Assembly (NCBI GenBank): GCA_003661945.1
Contig: QMXC01000043.1
Location: 1 to 8,043, forward strand
DNA: 8,043 nucleotides
Reading direction: 5' to 3'
Source: Candidatus Bathyarchaeota archaeon
Lineage (GTDB): Archaea; Thermoproteota; Bathyarchaeia; Bathyarchaeales; UBA233
Position numbers and translations under genes: made by a program. How positions within the stretch are numbered: the stretch's first letter is position 1; every line of letters begins with the position of its first letter. Below are positions 1 to 6,032 of the stretch, in pieces. The notes below the pieces were generated by a model, which saw nothing but the letters and a program-made list of their open reading frames with translations, did not search any database and was not told where the DNA came from.

Positions 1-414
1 AAAGCCGAGTTTAACGTGGGCGACTGGAAGCAATGTCCGAACATAACCATCGATGGAAAGAAGTTTTCTGGAAGCGCTCAATGCCACAGAAAAGGCGTCG
101 TTCTACAACACGGCACTTTCCTCGTAGGAGTAGATTTGACACGAATGTTTACGTTCCTACGAGTTCCGTGGGCAAAAACCCCAATGGACGTGGTCTGCGT
201 AGCAAAGGATAGGATTACTTCCATAAGGCGGGAAACCCGTCGAAATGTGAGCTTGGAAGAAGCTGAAAGAGCGTTGATTGAAGGGTTTGCGAGAGCTTTG
301 GAGGTTGAACTCGTAGAAGGCGAGTTAACGGGTTATGAAAAAATGTTAGCTGAGAGGCTTCGTGTTCGAAAGTTCGGCGCTTACGAATGGAATTTCTACG
401 GCAGAAGCATGTAG
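1..414 (+). CDS. lplA: Lipoate-protein ligase A family, C-terminal part of catalytic domain (5' truncated by window edge)
   Basis: This is the 3' end of a lipoate/octanoate-protein ligase, which attaches lipoyl groups to lysines of carrier domains such as glycine-cleavage H protein or 2-oxoacid dehydrogenase E2. The frame is open from base 1, so the true start lies outside the window; the ATG or GTG codons near the left edge need not be starts. Of 137 visible residues, the signature GKKFSGSAQ (about residues 19-27) carries the expected catalytic lysine of the family (K21 here), followed by VLQHGTFLV, which matches the conserved QHGT/LL strand. The chain ends with a YEWNFYG segment, where the catalytic domain normally closes. 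No C-terminal accessory domain follows, so the protein resembles the short, bipartite LplA type known from Thermoplasma, whose accessory domain is a separate protein. It converges on the acyl-CoA dehydrogenase with only 8 bases between the stops. The family call is firm; lipoate versus octanoate use is not decided. Confidence 0.85.
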   Translation, partial: KAEFNVGDWKQCPNITIDGKKFSGSAQCHRKGVVLQHGTFLVGVDLTRMFTFLRVPWAKTPMDVVCVAKDRITSIRRETRRNVSLEEAERALIEGFARALEVELVEGELTGYEKMLAERLRVRKFGAYEWNFYGRSM

Positions 415-422
415 GAGGCAGT

Positions 423-1589
423 TCAGTAGGATTTCGGCAGCCCCAAGACGTGTTGCCCGATGAATGCTAACGCCATTTGATGGGTTACGGGTGCAAGCCG
501 GATTAGGTTTACTTCTCTCCACCAACGTTCAACGTCGTATTCCACAGCGTAGCCATAACCGCCGAACGTCTGCATAGCGTGGTAGACTGCCCATGTCCCA
601 GCCTCAACAGCCGCCACCTTAGCCATATTAGCCTCAGCCGCGCATGGTTGTTCCTTATCGTATAGCCAAGCAGCCTTATAATTGAGCAGCCGAGCCGCTT
701 CAATTTTAGCTTTAGCTTCCGCCAGCGGAAACTGAATTGCCTGGTGGCTGCCTATTGGAACTTCGAAGACTCTTCGCTCCTTGGCGTATTCAACAGCCTT
801 TTTTATGGCTAGGAGACCGATTCCCGCCGCTGCAGCTGAAAAGGACATTCGTTCCGGATTTAAGGTATCTACCACGTGGTACCATCCCTTGTCCTTTTCG
901 CCTAGCAGATTTTCTTCGGGCACTCTTAGGTCGTTTATGAAAACTTGACATGTCTTTGAGTAGTTGATTCCGTGTTTTTCTATGGGAATTACTTCCACTG
1001 CTGGGTTCGGCAAATCCACGAGGAATAGGCTTAAGCCTAAGGTTCTTTTAGGAGCCTTCTCTTTGGGGGTTGTCCTAGCCACAAGCAACATTCCTCCTGC
1101 TCGGTCAGCGCCTGAGATGAAGATTTTTTCTCCGTTGATTACGTATTCACCGCCTTCCTTCACAGCCATAGTCTTAGTGTTTAACGTGTTTGTTCCAGCG
1201 TCAGGTTCGGTTAGAGCTAGACAGAACTCCATGCCTTTAGCAATTTTTGGCAGATACTTTTCCTTCTGCTGTTCGTTTCCATGCTTCGTTATGGACACGC
1301 CTCCGAAAATCGATGTTAGACATAAAAACCACGTTCCAGCTAAACCGCAGCCCTCAGAAGTCAAAGTTTCCATCGCTAGAATCATTTCGAACATTCCCAT
1401 TCCGCTTCCGCCATATTCTTCGGGAATAACTATCCCCGTGAACCCGGCTTCAACCAAGGCTTTCCAGAAATCCTCGGGAAACTCGTGCTTCTTGTCTTTT
1501 TCCCGCCAATATTCAGGACCGAAATCGCGGGCTATGTCAGATGCTGTTTCAACTATCATTTTCTGTTCAACGCTTAATTCAAAATCCAA
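423..1589 (-). CDS. Acyl-CoA dehydrogenase (FAD-dependent), isovaleryl-CoA/long-chain-type catalytic base
   Basis: The 388-residue product has the normal full length of a soluble acyl-CoA dehydrogenase, which oxidises acyl-CoA to trans-2-enoyl-CoA with FAD and passes electrons to ETF. The N-terminal helical domain (about 1-120) is followed by the FAD/substrate signature LALTEPDAGTNT (124-135), the beta domain (to about 235), and the C-terminal helical domain with QTFGGYGY (340-347) and the arginine patch around 355-358. The Glu used by medium- and short-chain enzymes, nine residues after the conserved Arg, is replaced by Pro367. A glutamate is present instead at E246 in NPERM, which matches the catalytic position of isovaleryl-CoA and long-chain dehydrogenases. 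The product ends LGLPKSY. The start is TTG, chosen because GAGGGAG lies five bases upstream on the minus strand; an in-frame ATG at codon 11 is the alternative. Substrate is not determined; branched or long acyl-CoA is a guess from the base position. Confidence 0.93.
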   Translation of the reverse strand: MDFELSVEQKMIVETASDIARDFGPEYWREKDKKHEFPEDFWKALVEAGFTGIVIPEEYGGSGMGMFEMILAMETLTSEGCGLAGTWFLCLTSIFGGVSITKHGNEQQKEKYLPKIAKGMEFCLALTEPDAGTNTLNTKTMAVKEGGEYVINGEKIFISGADRAGGMLLVARTTPKEKAPKRTLGLSLFLVDLPNPAVEVIPIEKHGINYSKTCQVFINDLRVPEENLLGEKDKGWYHVVDTLNPERMSFSAAAAGIGLLAIKKAVEYAKERRVFEVPIGSHQAIQFPLAEAKAKIEAARLLNYKAAWLYDKEQPCAAEANMAKVAAVEAGTWAVYHAMQTFGGYGYAVEYDVERWWREVNLIRLAPVTHQMALAFIGQHVLGLPKSY

Positions 1590-1632
1590 GTTTCTCCCTC
1601 AACCAAGTTTTAGTAAGAGTATTTGAAGCGGG

Positions 1633-1640
1633 TATAAAAT
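1633..1640 (-). promoter_or_regulatory. Archaeal TATA-like box for the acyl-CoA dehydrogenase
   Basis: On the minus strand this reads ATTTTATA, preceded by a purine/A-rich BRE-like GTAAAAG. It lies about 45 bases upstream of the TTG start, so transcription would begin near 1610 and leave a short leader carrying the GAGGGAG ribosome site. Read on the plus strand the same bases are TATAAAAT and could also serve the divergent biotin ligase (leader of about 40 bases). Position and composition are the only evidence. Confidence 0.4.
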
Positions 1641-1704
1641 CTTTTACCGAAAAGAATACATGAAACTCATTTAGGGCTGAAACCCTTTCTAGAGATTGAG
1701 AGAG

Positions 1705-2493
1705 ATGCGTATAGCAGAAGTTGAGGCTCGTCTGAAAACTTCGTTTGTTGGAAAGCCCATAGTTTATTATCCGCAAGTCTCGTCTACCAACGAAGTTGCA
1801 AAACAGCTGGCTAGGGAAGGCGCTGCAGAAGGAACAGTTGTTCTGGCGGAAACTCAAACCAGCGGACATGGAAGGCTTCGTAGAAAATGGTTTTCGCCGA
1901 AGGGAGGATTATGGTTTTCGCTCATACTTCACCCGAAACTTGAGCCAACACGTCTGCCTCAGCTTACGTTCATGACAGCGGCGGCCACAGCTAAAACCAT
2001 AAAAGACATGTATGGCTTAAAAGCCGGAATAAAATGGCCCAACGACGTTCTAGTTAACCGCCGCAAGGTTTGTGGAATCCTGACAGAAGGATGCATGATA
2101 AATGGCAAGGTGAAGTTCGCCGTCGTCGGCGTTGGTGTAAACGCGAATATAAATCTGGAAGAACTCCCTTTGACGGTTAGAAAAAGGGCTACAAGCTTGA
2201 AAAAGGAGCTTGGAAAACCTGTGAGCCGCGAGGAGCTTTTATGCCGATTACTTTTGCGTATGGAAAACGCCTATTTAACGCTGCAGAGGGAAGGTTTCAG
2301 CCCAATCTTGGAGGAGGTTAGAAGTTTGAGCGTGTTTTTGGGCGAACGCGTGAAAATCGCTAGTTTCGGCGAATGTTTTGTTGGGTTAGCCGAAAACTTA
2401 GATGGTGACGGAGCGTTGATTGTGAGGCTTGAGAATGGGACGCGAAGGAAAGTTGTTGTTGGCGATTTAGAAGTTCTGAGTTTGGAGCCTTAG
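1705..2493 (+). CDS. birA: Biotin--[carboxyl carrier protein] ligase, no DNA-binding domain
   Basis: This enzyme activates biotin to biotinyl-5'-AMP and transfers it to the lysine of a biotin carrier domain, such as the one encoded at the right edge of this window. Numbering here is from the TTG at 1696. Seen: SSTN (29-32), the adenylate-binding loop GHGRLRRKW (57-65) followed by SPKGGLW, KWPNDV (113-118), KVCGILTE (124-131), the GVGVNAN strand (145-151), and a C-terminal SH3-like domain (about 210-262). At about 262 residues it is the monofunctional class: nothing resembles the N-terminal helix-turn-helix of E. coli BirA, so it should not act as a repressor. I prefer the ATG at 1705; a TTG at 1696 adds three residues, and neither has a clear ribosome site, so a short-leader transcript is possible. 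The stop overlaps the stop of cysS on the other strand. Confidence 0.93.
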   Translation: MRIAEVEARLKTSFVGKPIVYYPQVSSTNEVAKQLAREGAAEGTVVLAETQTSGHGRLRRKWFSPKGGLWFSLILHPKLEPTRLPQLTFMTAAATAKTIKDMYGLKAGIKWPNDVLVNRRKVCGILTEGCMINGKVKFAVVGVGVNANINLEELPLTVRKRATSLKKELGKPVSREELLCRLLLRMENAYLTLQREGFSPILEEVRSLSVFLGERVKIASFGECFVGLAENLDGDGALIVRLENGTRRKVVVGDLEVLSLEP

Positions 2494-3929
2494 GTTCGAT
2501 GCTTTTGTAGATGTCTTATCTTCCATTTTACGCCTTCAGGCGTGTCTTCGAGGATTATGCCCATGCTTCGGAGTTTTTCACGAATTTCGTCTGCGGTTTT
2601 CCAGTCTTTTGCTTTTCGAGCTTCTTCGCGTTTCTGAATTAGCTCTAGAACCTCTTTCGGCAGCTCCTCTTTTTTGAAGCGTTTTTCAGCCTTTTCTATT
2701 ATGCCTAAGACCTTGTCGAATCTGTACATTAGCTTGCGTATTTCACGAGCTTCGCTGCGGCTGACCTTGTTCTCATCCATAAGCTTGTTTACTTCGCGTA
2801 TAAAGCTAAACAGAACCGCTAAGGCTTCGGTGATGTTCAAATCGTCGTCCATGTGTTCCTCGAACCGGGTTTGGGTTTCCCGCATAAGCTTCTGCAGCGG
2901 TTCGCCTAGCCCAGAGCCGTCTGCTTCTTTGAGCCGTTCCATGAAAGTTACGAGTCTTTCCACGGTGTTTTCAGCTGCCTCTAAGGCTTTGAAGGTGAAG
3001 TTTAGCTGTTGCCGGTAATGGGTTGAGAGCAGCAAGAAACGCACAGCCAAAGGGTCGTATCCCTTCGCTGTTAGGTCTCTTAACGTGTAGAAGTTGCCCA
3101 GCGATTTCGCCATCCGCCGACCTTCAACCATTAAATGTTCAGAGTGAACCCAGTATCGAGCGAACGGTTTCCCAGTTGCAGCTTCACTCTGCGCGATTTC
3201 GTTCTCGTGATGTGGAAAAATGAGGTCTACGCCTCCGCTGTGGATGTCCAAGGTTTCGCCTAGGTACTTCATTGCCATAACGGAGCATTCTATGTGCCAT
3301 CCCGGACGCCCTTTGCCGAGCGGGGTTTCCCAGTATACTTCGCCGTCTGCTTCGTCCCAAGCTTTCCACAAGGCGAAGTCGTAGGGCGATTCTTTACCGT
3401 AATGGTCAGCTTTTACCCTTGCTCCGGGTTTTAACGCTTGGATTTTTATTTTTGAAAGCTTCCCGTATTCCTTGAATTTGGAGATGTCATAGTAGATGGA
3501 GCCGTCTTCACCGCGGTAGGCGTAGCCTTTTTCTAGGAGCTTCTGGATTAACGCCACCATATCCGGAATGTGCTCGGTTGCCCGCGGATAATGTTCGGCT
3601 TTCTCAATGTTCAACGATTCCAAATCCTCGAAGAAAGCCTTTTCATACCGCCGGGTATATTCCTTAAGCGAAGTTTTTTCACGGTTTACTCCGGCGATTA
3701 TTTTGTCATCCACATCCGTAATGTTCATGACTTGAATTACCTTGTAGCCTCGGTATTCAAGCCATCTGCGAAGCATGTCTTGAAACACATAGGTGCGGAA
3801 GTTCCCTATGTGAGCGAAATCGTAGACCGTAGGTCCACAAGTGTATAGCGTAACTTTTCCTTCACGTAAGGGAACAAACCGTTCTTTTTTCCGCGTAAGC
3901 GTGTTGAACAAGAGAATTTCATTCGACAT
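2490..3929 (-). CDS. cysS: Cysteinyl-tRNA synthetase
   Basis: Class I aminoacyl-tRNA synthetase that charges tRNA-Cys with cysteine in the cytoplasm. Numbering here is from the GTG at 3938. The N-terminal LYTCGPTVYDFAHIGN (31-46) contains the first zinc cysteine (C34) and the HIGH-type motif in the form HIGN (43-46). GWHIECS (213-219) gives C218, and HHENE (243-247) gives H243 and E247, completing the zinc site that selects cysteine. The KMSKS loop reads RMAKS (275-279), with Arg for the first Lys and Ala for the first Ser. A DALR-like helical domain and a C-terminal tRNA-binding tail with the familiar KAKDWKTADEIR segment follow; total length (479-482) is normal. I chose ATG at 3929 because the product then begins a few residues before the conserved FNTLTR, and CGTGA lies just upstream. 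A GTG at 3938 would add three residues. Its 5' end overlaps the regulator gene, suggesting co-transcription. Confidence 0.96.
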   Translation of the reverse strand: MSNEILLFNTLTRKKERFVPLREGKVTLYTCGPTVYDFAHIGNFRTYVFQDMLRRWLEYRGYKVIQVMNITDVDDKIIAGVNREKTSLKEYTRRYEKAFFEDLESLNIEKAEHYPRATEHIPDMVALIQKLLEKGYAYRGEDGSIYYDISKFKEYGKLSKIKIQALKPGARVKADHYGKESPYDFALWKAWDEADGEVYWETPLGKGRPGWHIECSVMAMKYLGETLDIHSGGVDLIFPHHENEIAQSEAATGKPFARYWVHSEHLMVEGRRMAKSLGNFYTLRDLTAKGYDPLAVRFLLLSTHYRQQLNFTFKALEAAENTVERLVTFMERLKEADGSGLGEPLQKLMRETQTRFEEHMDDDLNITEALAVLFSFIREVNKLMDENKVSRSEAREIRKLMYRFDKVLGIIEKAEKRFKKEELPKEVLELIQKREEARKAKDWKTADEIREKLRSMGIILEDTPEGVKWKIRHLQKHRT

Positions 3930-4233
3930 TTCGTTCACGCAATTTTCTATGACGTGTTTCTCGGCTATTAAAATTGTTATAGGTGCAAATCTTGCCTCCT
4001 TTTTCGACGCGGTAGTATTTCCGTCTTAGGTCATTCCAGTCCCGCTTTTCACGAAGCAGCCCTTTCTCTCTAAGGCTTTTTATGGCGTAACGCACAGTTC
4101 TCGGAGGTAGAAAAGTTTGAGCTGCAATCTGTTTCTGGGTCATCCATCTGTTCTGTTCCAAGATTTTAAAAACTAGCTTCGTCGCTGGCGAAAGCCTAGC
4201 AATAATCGAAGAACGCAAGCGAACGGCAAACAT
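3919..4233 (-). CDS. Winged helix-turn-helix transcriptional regulator
   Basis: A 104-residue basic protein. Residues about 14-76 form a typical MarR/ArsR-like winged-helix fold: an N-terminal helix (SPATKLVFKILEQ), a helix-turn-helix (MTQKQIAAQTFLPPRTVRYAIKSLREKGLL, split as helix 2 at 31-39 and recognition helix at 44-57), then a charged wing (REKRDWNDLRRKYYRV). The last 25 residues are Arg/Lys-rich and of unknown role. No ligand domain or metal site is seen. The ATG is preceded by GAGGG on the minus strand. The 3' end overlaps the cysS start by about 11-20 bases, so the two are probably translated from one message. It is divergent from the carboxyltransferase operon, and a cluster of TTCTTA half-sites lies between them, which suggests autoregulation and control of that operon. 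That regulatory role is inference; the fold is fairly secure. Confidence 0.75.
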   Translation of the reverse strand: MFAVRLRSSIIARLSPATKLVFKILEQNRWMTQKQIAAQTFLPPRTVRYAIKSLREKGLLREKRDWNDLRRKYYRVEKGGKICTYNNFNSRETRHRKLRERNVE

Positions 4234-4276
4234 TATCCCTCATAGGATTTTCACCAACCATAATATGAAGCGTAAC

Positions 4277-4298
4277 TTCTTATAAGAATTATTTCTTA
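4277..4298. promoter_or_regulatory. Inverted-repeat cluster (TTCTTA half-sites), candidate operator overlapping the regulator's promoter
   Basis: TTCTTA at 4277-4282 abuts its exact inverse TAAGAA at 4283-4288, forming a perfect 12-base palindrome. A third half-site, TTCTTA, follows at 4293-4298, four bases on, and makes a second inverted repeat with the middle half-site. The central TTATAA of the palindrome is also a plausible TATA element for the minus-strand regulator gene, 44 bases or more before its ATG. A repressor bound here could block that promoter and, about 30 bases away, the TATA of the rightward operon. Function is inferred from symmetry and position. Confidence 0.45.
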
Positions 4299-4326
4299 CC
4301 CGAGAAACGAGAGACCTTGGCTAAAC

Positions 4327-4334
4327 TAAAATAT
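4327..4334 (+). promoter_or_regulatory. Archaeal TATA-like box of the carboxyltransferase operon
   Basis: TAAAATAT lies 48 bases before the ATG at 4375 within an A-rich stretch. Initiation about 25 bases downstream would give a leader of roughly 20 bases that includes the GGAGG ribosome site. This is the only good TATA candidate between the half-site cluster and the gene. Confidence 0.45.
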
Positions 4335-4363
4335 TAGAGCCTCGGTATAGTTAGGAGTCTCGG
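4334..4363 (+). repeat. Imperfect direct repeat TTAG..GAGNCTCGG in the operon leader
   Basis: TTAGAGCCTCGG at 4334-4345 recurs as TTAGGAGTCTCGG at 4351-4363; the cores GAGCCTCGG and GAGTCTCGG are 18 bases apart. The repeats fall between the TATA candidate and the ribosome site, spanning the expected transcription start. They could be a second regulator site or chance similarity; two copies are weak evidence. Confidence 0.25.
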
Positions 4364-4366
4364 AGG
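4362..4366 (+). promoter_or_regulatory. Shine-Dalgarno site GGAGG for the carboxyltransferase gene
   Basis: GGAGG with 8 bases to the ATG at 4375 is close to ideal and fixes that start. It is the strongest ribosome site in the window, in keeping with the first gene of an operon. Confidence 0.75.
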
Positions 4367-4374
4367 AGCCTGTT

Positions 4375-5940
4375 ATGAGCTATAAAGAGCCAGCTGTGAA
4401 GGAGAAGATAGAGAAGTTGAGGAAACTCAAGGAGAAAGCTAAACTCGGTGGTGGAAAAGAAAGAATAGAGGCTCAGCACAAGAAGGGAAAGCTGACTGCT
4501 CGGGAAAGGATAGAGCTTCTGCTTGACCCGGAAAGCTTTGTCGAGTTTGACCCCTTCGTTGTTCACCGGTGCACAGAGTTTGGGATGGCTGAAAAGAAAA
4601 TCCTCGGCGACGGTGTTGTCACGGGGTACGGAACCATCGAAGGCAGACTCGTCTTTGTTTTCTCCCAAGACTTCACTGTTTTCGGCGGCTCCCTAGGCGA
4701 AATGTTCGCCAAGAAAGTATGCAAAATCATGGATTTAGCCATGAAGGTTGGCGCTCCAGTCATAGGGCTTAACGATTCCGGTGGAGCCCGAATCCAAGAA
4801 GGTGTGGCGAGCTTAGCGGGCTACGGCGAGATATTCTTCCGCAACGTGATGGCTTCCGGAGTGATACCGCAGATTTCCGCCATCCTAGGACCGTGCGCTG
4901 GAGGAGCCGTTTATTCGCCAGCGTTAACCGACTTTATTGTAATGGTGAAGAAAACGAGCCACATGTTCATAACCGGACCAGAGGTGATAAGAACAGTTCT
5001 TGGACAAGAAACAACTTTTGAAGAATTGGGCGGCGCATTAACGCATAGTCAAACAAGCGGAGTGGCGCATTTCGTAGCTGAAAACGAAGAAGATTGCATG
5101 GCTATCATTCGGAAGCTGCTGAGCTTCTTGCCGTCTAACAACATGGAAGACCCTCCGATAGTGGAAACAGGCGACGACCCAAACAGAACAGATGAGGCGT
5201 TAGCTGAAATCGTGCCAGACGACCCGGATAAGCCCTACGACGTAAAAGAAATAATACTCCGCGTGGTAGATAACGAAGACTTTTTCGAAGTTCAACCTTC
5301 ATGGGCGCCTAACATCGTGACGGGCTTCGCAAGATTAAACGGCAGAACAGTGGGCATAGTAGCTAACCAGCCTAACTACTTCGCCGGAGCCCTAGACATA
5401 AAATCCTCAATCAAAGCGGGAAGATTCGTCCGGTTCTGCGACGCCTTCAACATTCCAATCGTAACCTTCGTAGACGTGCCAGGCTTCTTGCCGGGAATAG
5501 AGCAGGAACACGGCGGAATAATAAGGCATGGCTCCAAGCTCTTGTACGCATACTGCGAGGCGACCGTGCCGAAAATCACGGTTATCCTACGGAAAGCTTA
5601 CGGCGGAGCCTACGACGTGATGGGAAGCAAACACTCCGGAGCCGACGTAAACCTAGCGTGGCCCACAGCTGAAATCGCTGTAATGGGACCTCAGGGAGCC
5701 ATAAACATAATCTTTAGGAAGGAAATTGCAAAAGCGAAAGACCCGGAAAAACGTAGAAGGGAGCTTGCAGCGGAATACCGGGAAAAGTTTGCTAATCCAT
5801 ACGTGGCGGCGGAGAAAGGCTACATAGATGATGTGATTGACCCGGCTGAAACTAGGCCTAGGCTTATCAGCGTTTTAGAGCTTCTAGCAACGAAACGGGA
5901 GCCTAGACCAGCGAAGAAACACGGGAACATTCCATTATAG
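4375..5940 (+). CDS. mmdA: Acyl-CoA carboxyltransferase subunit (propionyl-CoA carboxylase beta / methylmalonyl-CoA decarboxylase alpha / transcarboxylase 12S type)
   Basis: This 521-residue protein transfers a carboxyl group between carboxybiotin on a carrier protein and an acyl-CoA (propionyl-CoA to or from methylmalonyl-CoA). It has two crotonase-fold halves: the N-terminal half (about 30-260) with GPCAGGAVYSP (172-182), and the C-terminal half (about 300-510) with RKAYGGAYDVMGSKH (406-420). The paired glycine motifs at 176-177 and 410-411 form the two oxyanion holes of the family. Asp414 in GGAYD matches the residue that, in Streptomyces PccB, favours propionyl-CoA; acetyl-CoA enzymes have Ile there. 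No zinc finger of the bacterial AccD type is present. Length and motifs are intact. The gene leads an operon with a 5S-type carboxyltransferase and a biotin carrier. Whether it works as propionyl-CoA carboxylase, transcarboxylase or decarboxylase depends on partners; family and acyl-CoA class are secure. Confidence 0.95.
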   Translation: MSYKEPAVKEKIEKLRKLKEKAKLGGGKERIEAQHKKGKLTARERIELLLDPESFVEFDPFVVHRCTEFGMAEKKILGDGVVTGYGTIEGRLVFVFSQDFTVFGGSLGEMFAKKVCKIMDLAMKVGAPVIGLNDSGGARIQEGVASLAGYGEIFFRNVMASGVIPQISAILGPCAGGAVYSPALTDFIVMVKKTSHMFITGPEVIRTVLGQETTFEELGGALTHSQTSGVAHFVAENEEDCMAIIRKLLSFLPSNNMEDPPIVETGDDPNRTDEALAEIVPDDPDKPYDVKEIILRVVDNEDFFEVQPSWAPNIVTGFARLNGRTVGIVANQPNYFAGALDIKSSIKAGRFVRFCDAFNIPIVTFVDVPGFLPGIEQEHGGIIRHGSKLLYAYCEATVPKITVILRKAYGGAYDVMGSKHSGADVNLAWPTAEIAVMGPQGAINIIFRKEIAKAKDPEKRRRELAAEYREKFANPYVAAEKGYIDDVIDPAETRPRLISVLELLATKREPRPAKKHGNIPL

Positions 5941-5945
5941 GACAG

Positions 5946-5962
5946 TTTTTCCGTTTGAAAAA
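5946..5962 (+). terminator. Weak A/T stem-loop after the carboxyltransferase gene
   Basis: TTTTTC (5946-5951), a five-base loop, then GAAAAA (5957-5962) can form a 6-bp hairpin five bases after the stop. The T run itself is the kind of signal that can pause or partly terminate archaeal RNA polymerase. It might lower expression of the downstream genes relative to the first. The stem is weak, so this is tentative. Confidence 0.25.
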
Positions 5963-5978
5963 GCAGTTCGGGAGGGGT

Positions 5979-6029
5979 ATGTTAAAATACCAGTGTAGCG
6001 ATGTTCATTTTCCCGGGTTAAACGATTAA
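5979..6029 (+). CDS. Possible 16-residue leader peptide ahead of the 5S-type gene
   Basis: An ATG at 5979 follows a strong ribosome site (GGAGGGG at 5971-5977) and opens a 16-codon frame, product MLKYQCSDVHFPGLND, ending in TAA at 6027-6029. It is in the same frame as the 5S-type gene that starts at 6033, while that gene has no ribosome site of its own. Translation of this short frame could therefore feed ribosomes to the gene behind it. Alternatively TTAAAATA at 5982-5989 within it is a TATA box for an internal promoter and the frame is not translated. No protein relative is recognised. Confidence 0.3.
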   Translation: MLKYQCSDVHFPGLND

Positions 6030-6032
6030 TGT

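Noticed and set aside
964..1626. A 220-codon open frame on the plus strand opposite the acyl-CoA dehydrogenase.
   Set aside because: It is antisense to a gene with clear family motifs, its product is low-complexity Ser/Pro/Phe-rich with no recognisable domain, and it has no ribosome site.
1579..1869. A 96-codon minus-strand frame across the divergent promoter into the biotin ligase.
   Set aside because: It overlaps the biotin ligase coding sequence and the promoter region and shows no protein-like motifs.
1696..2493. A BirA-type repressor.
   Set aside because: The protein begins directly with the catalytic domain; there is no room for a DNA-binding domain.
2674..3223. Plus-strand open frames inside cysS.
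   Set aside because: They are Ser/Arg-rich shadows of the conserved cysS sequence on the other strand.
4375..5940. Assignment as acetyl-CoA carboxylase AccD.
   Set aside because: There is no AccD zinc finger, and GGAYD has Asp where acetyl-CoA enzymes have Ile, favouring propionyl/methylmalonyl-CoA.
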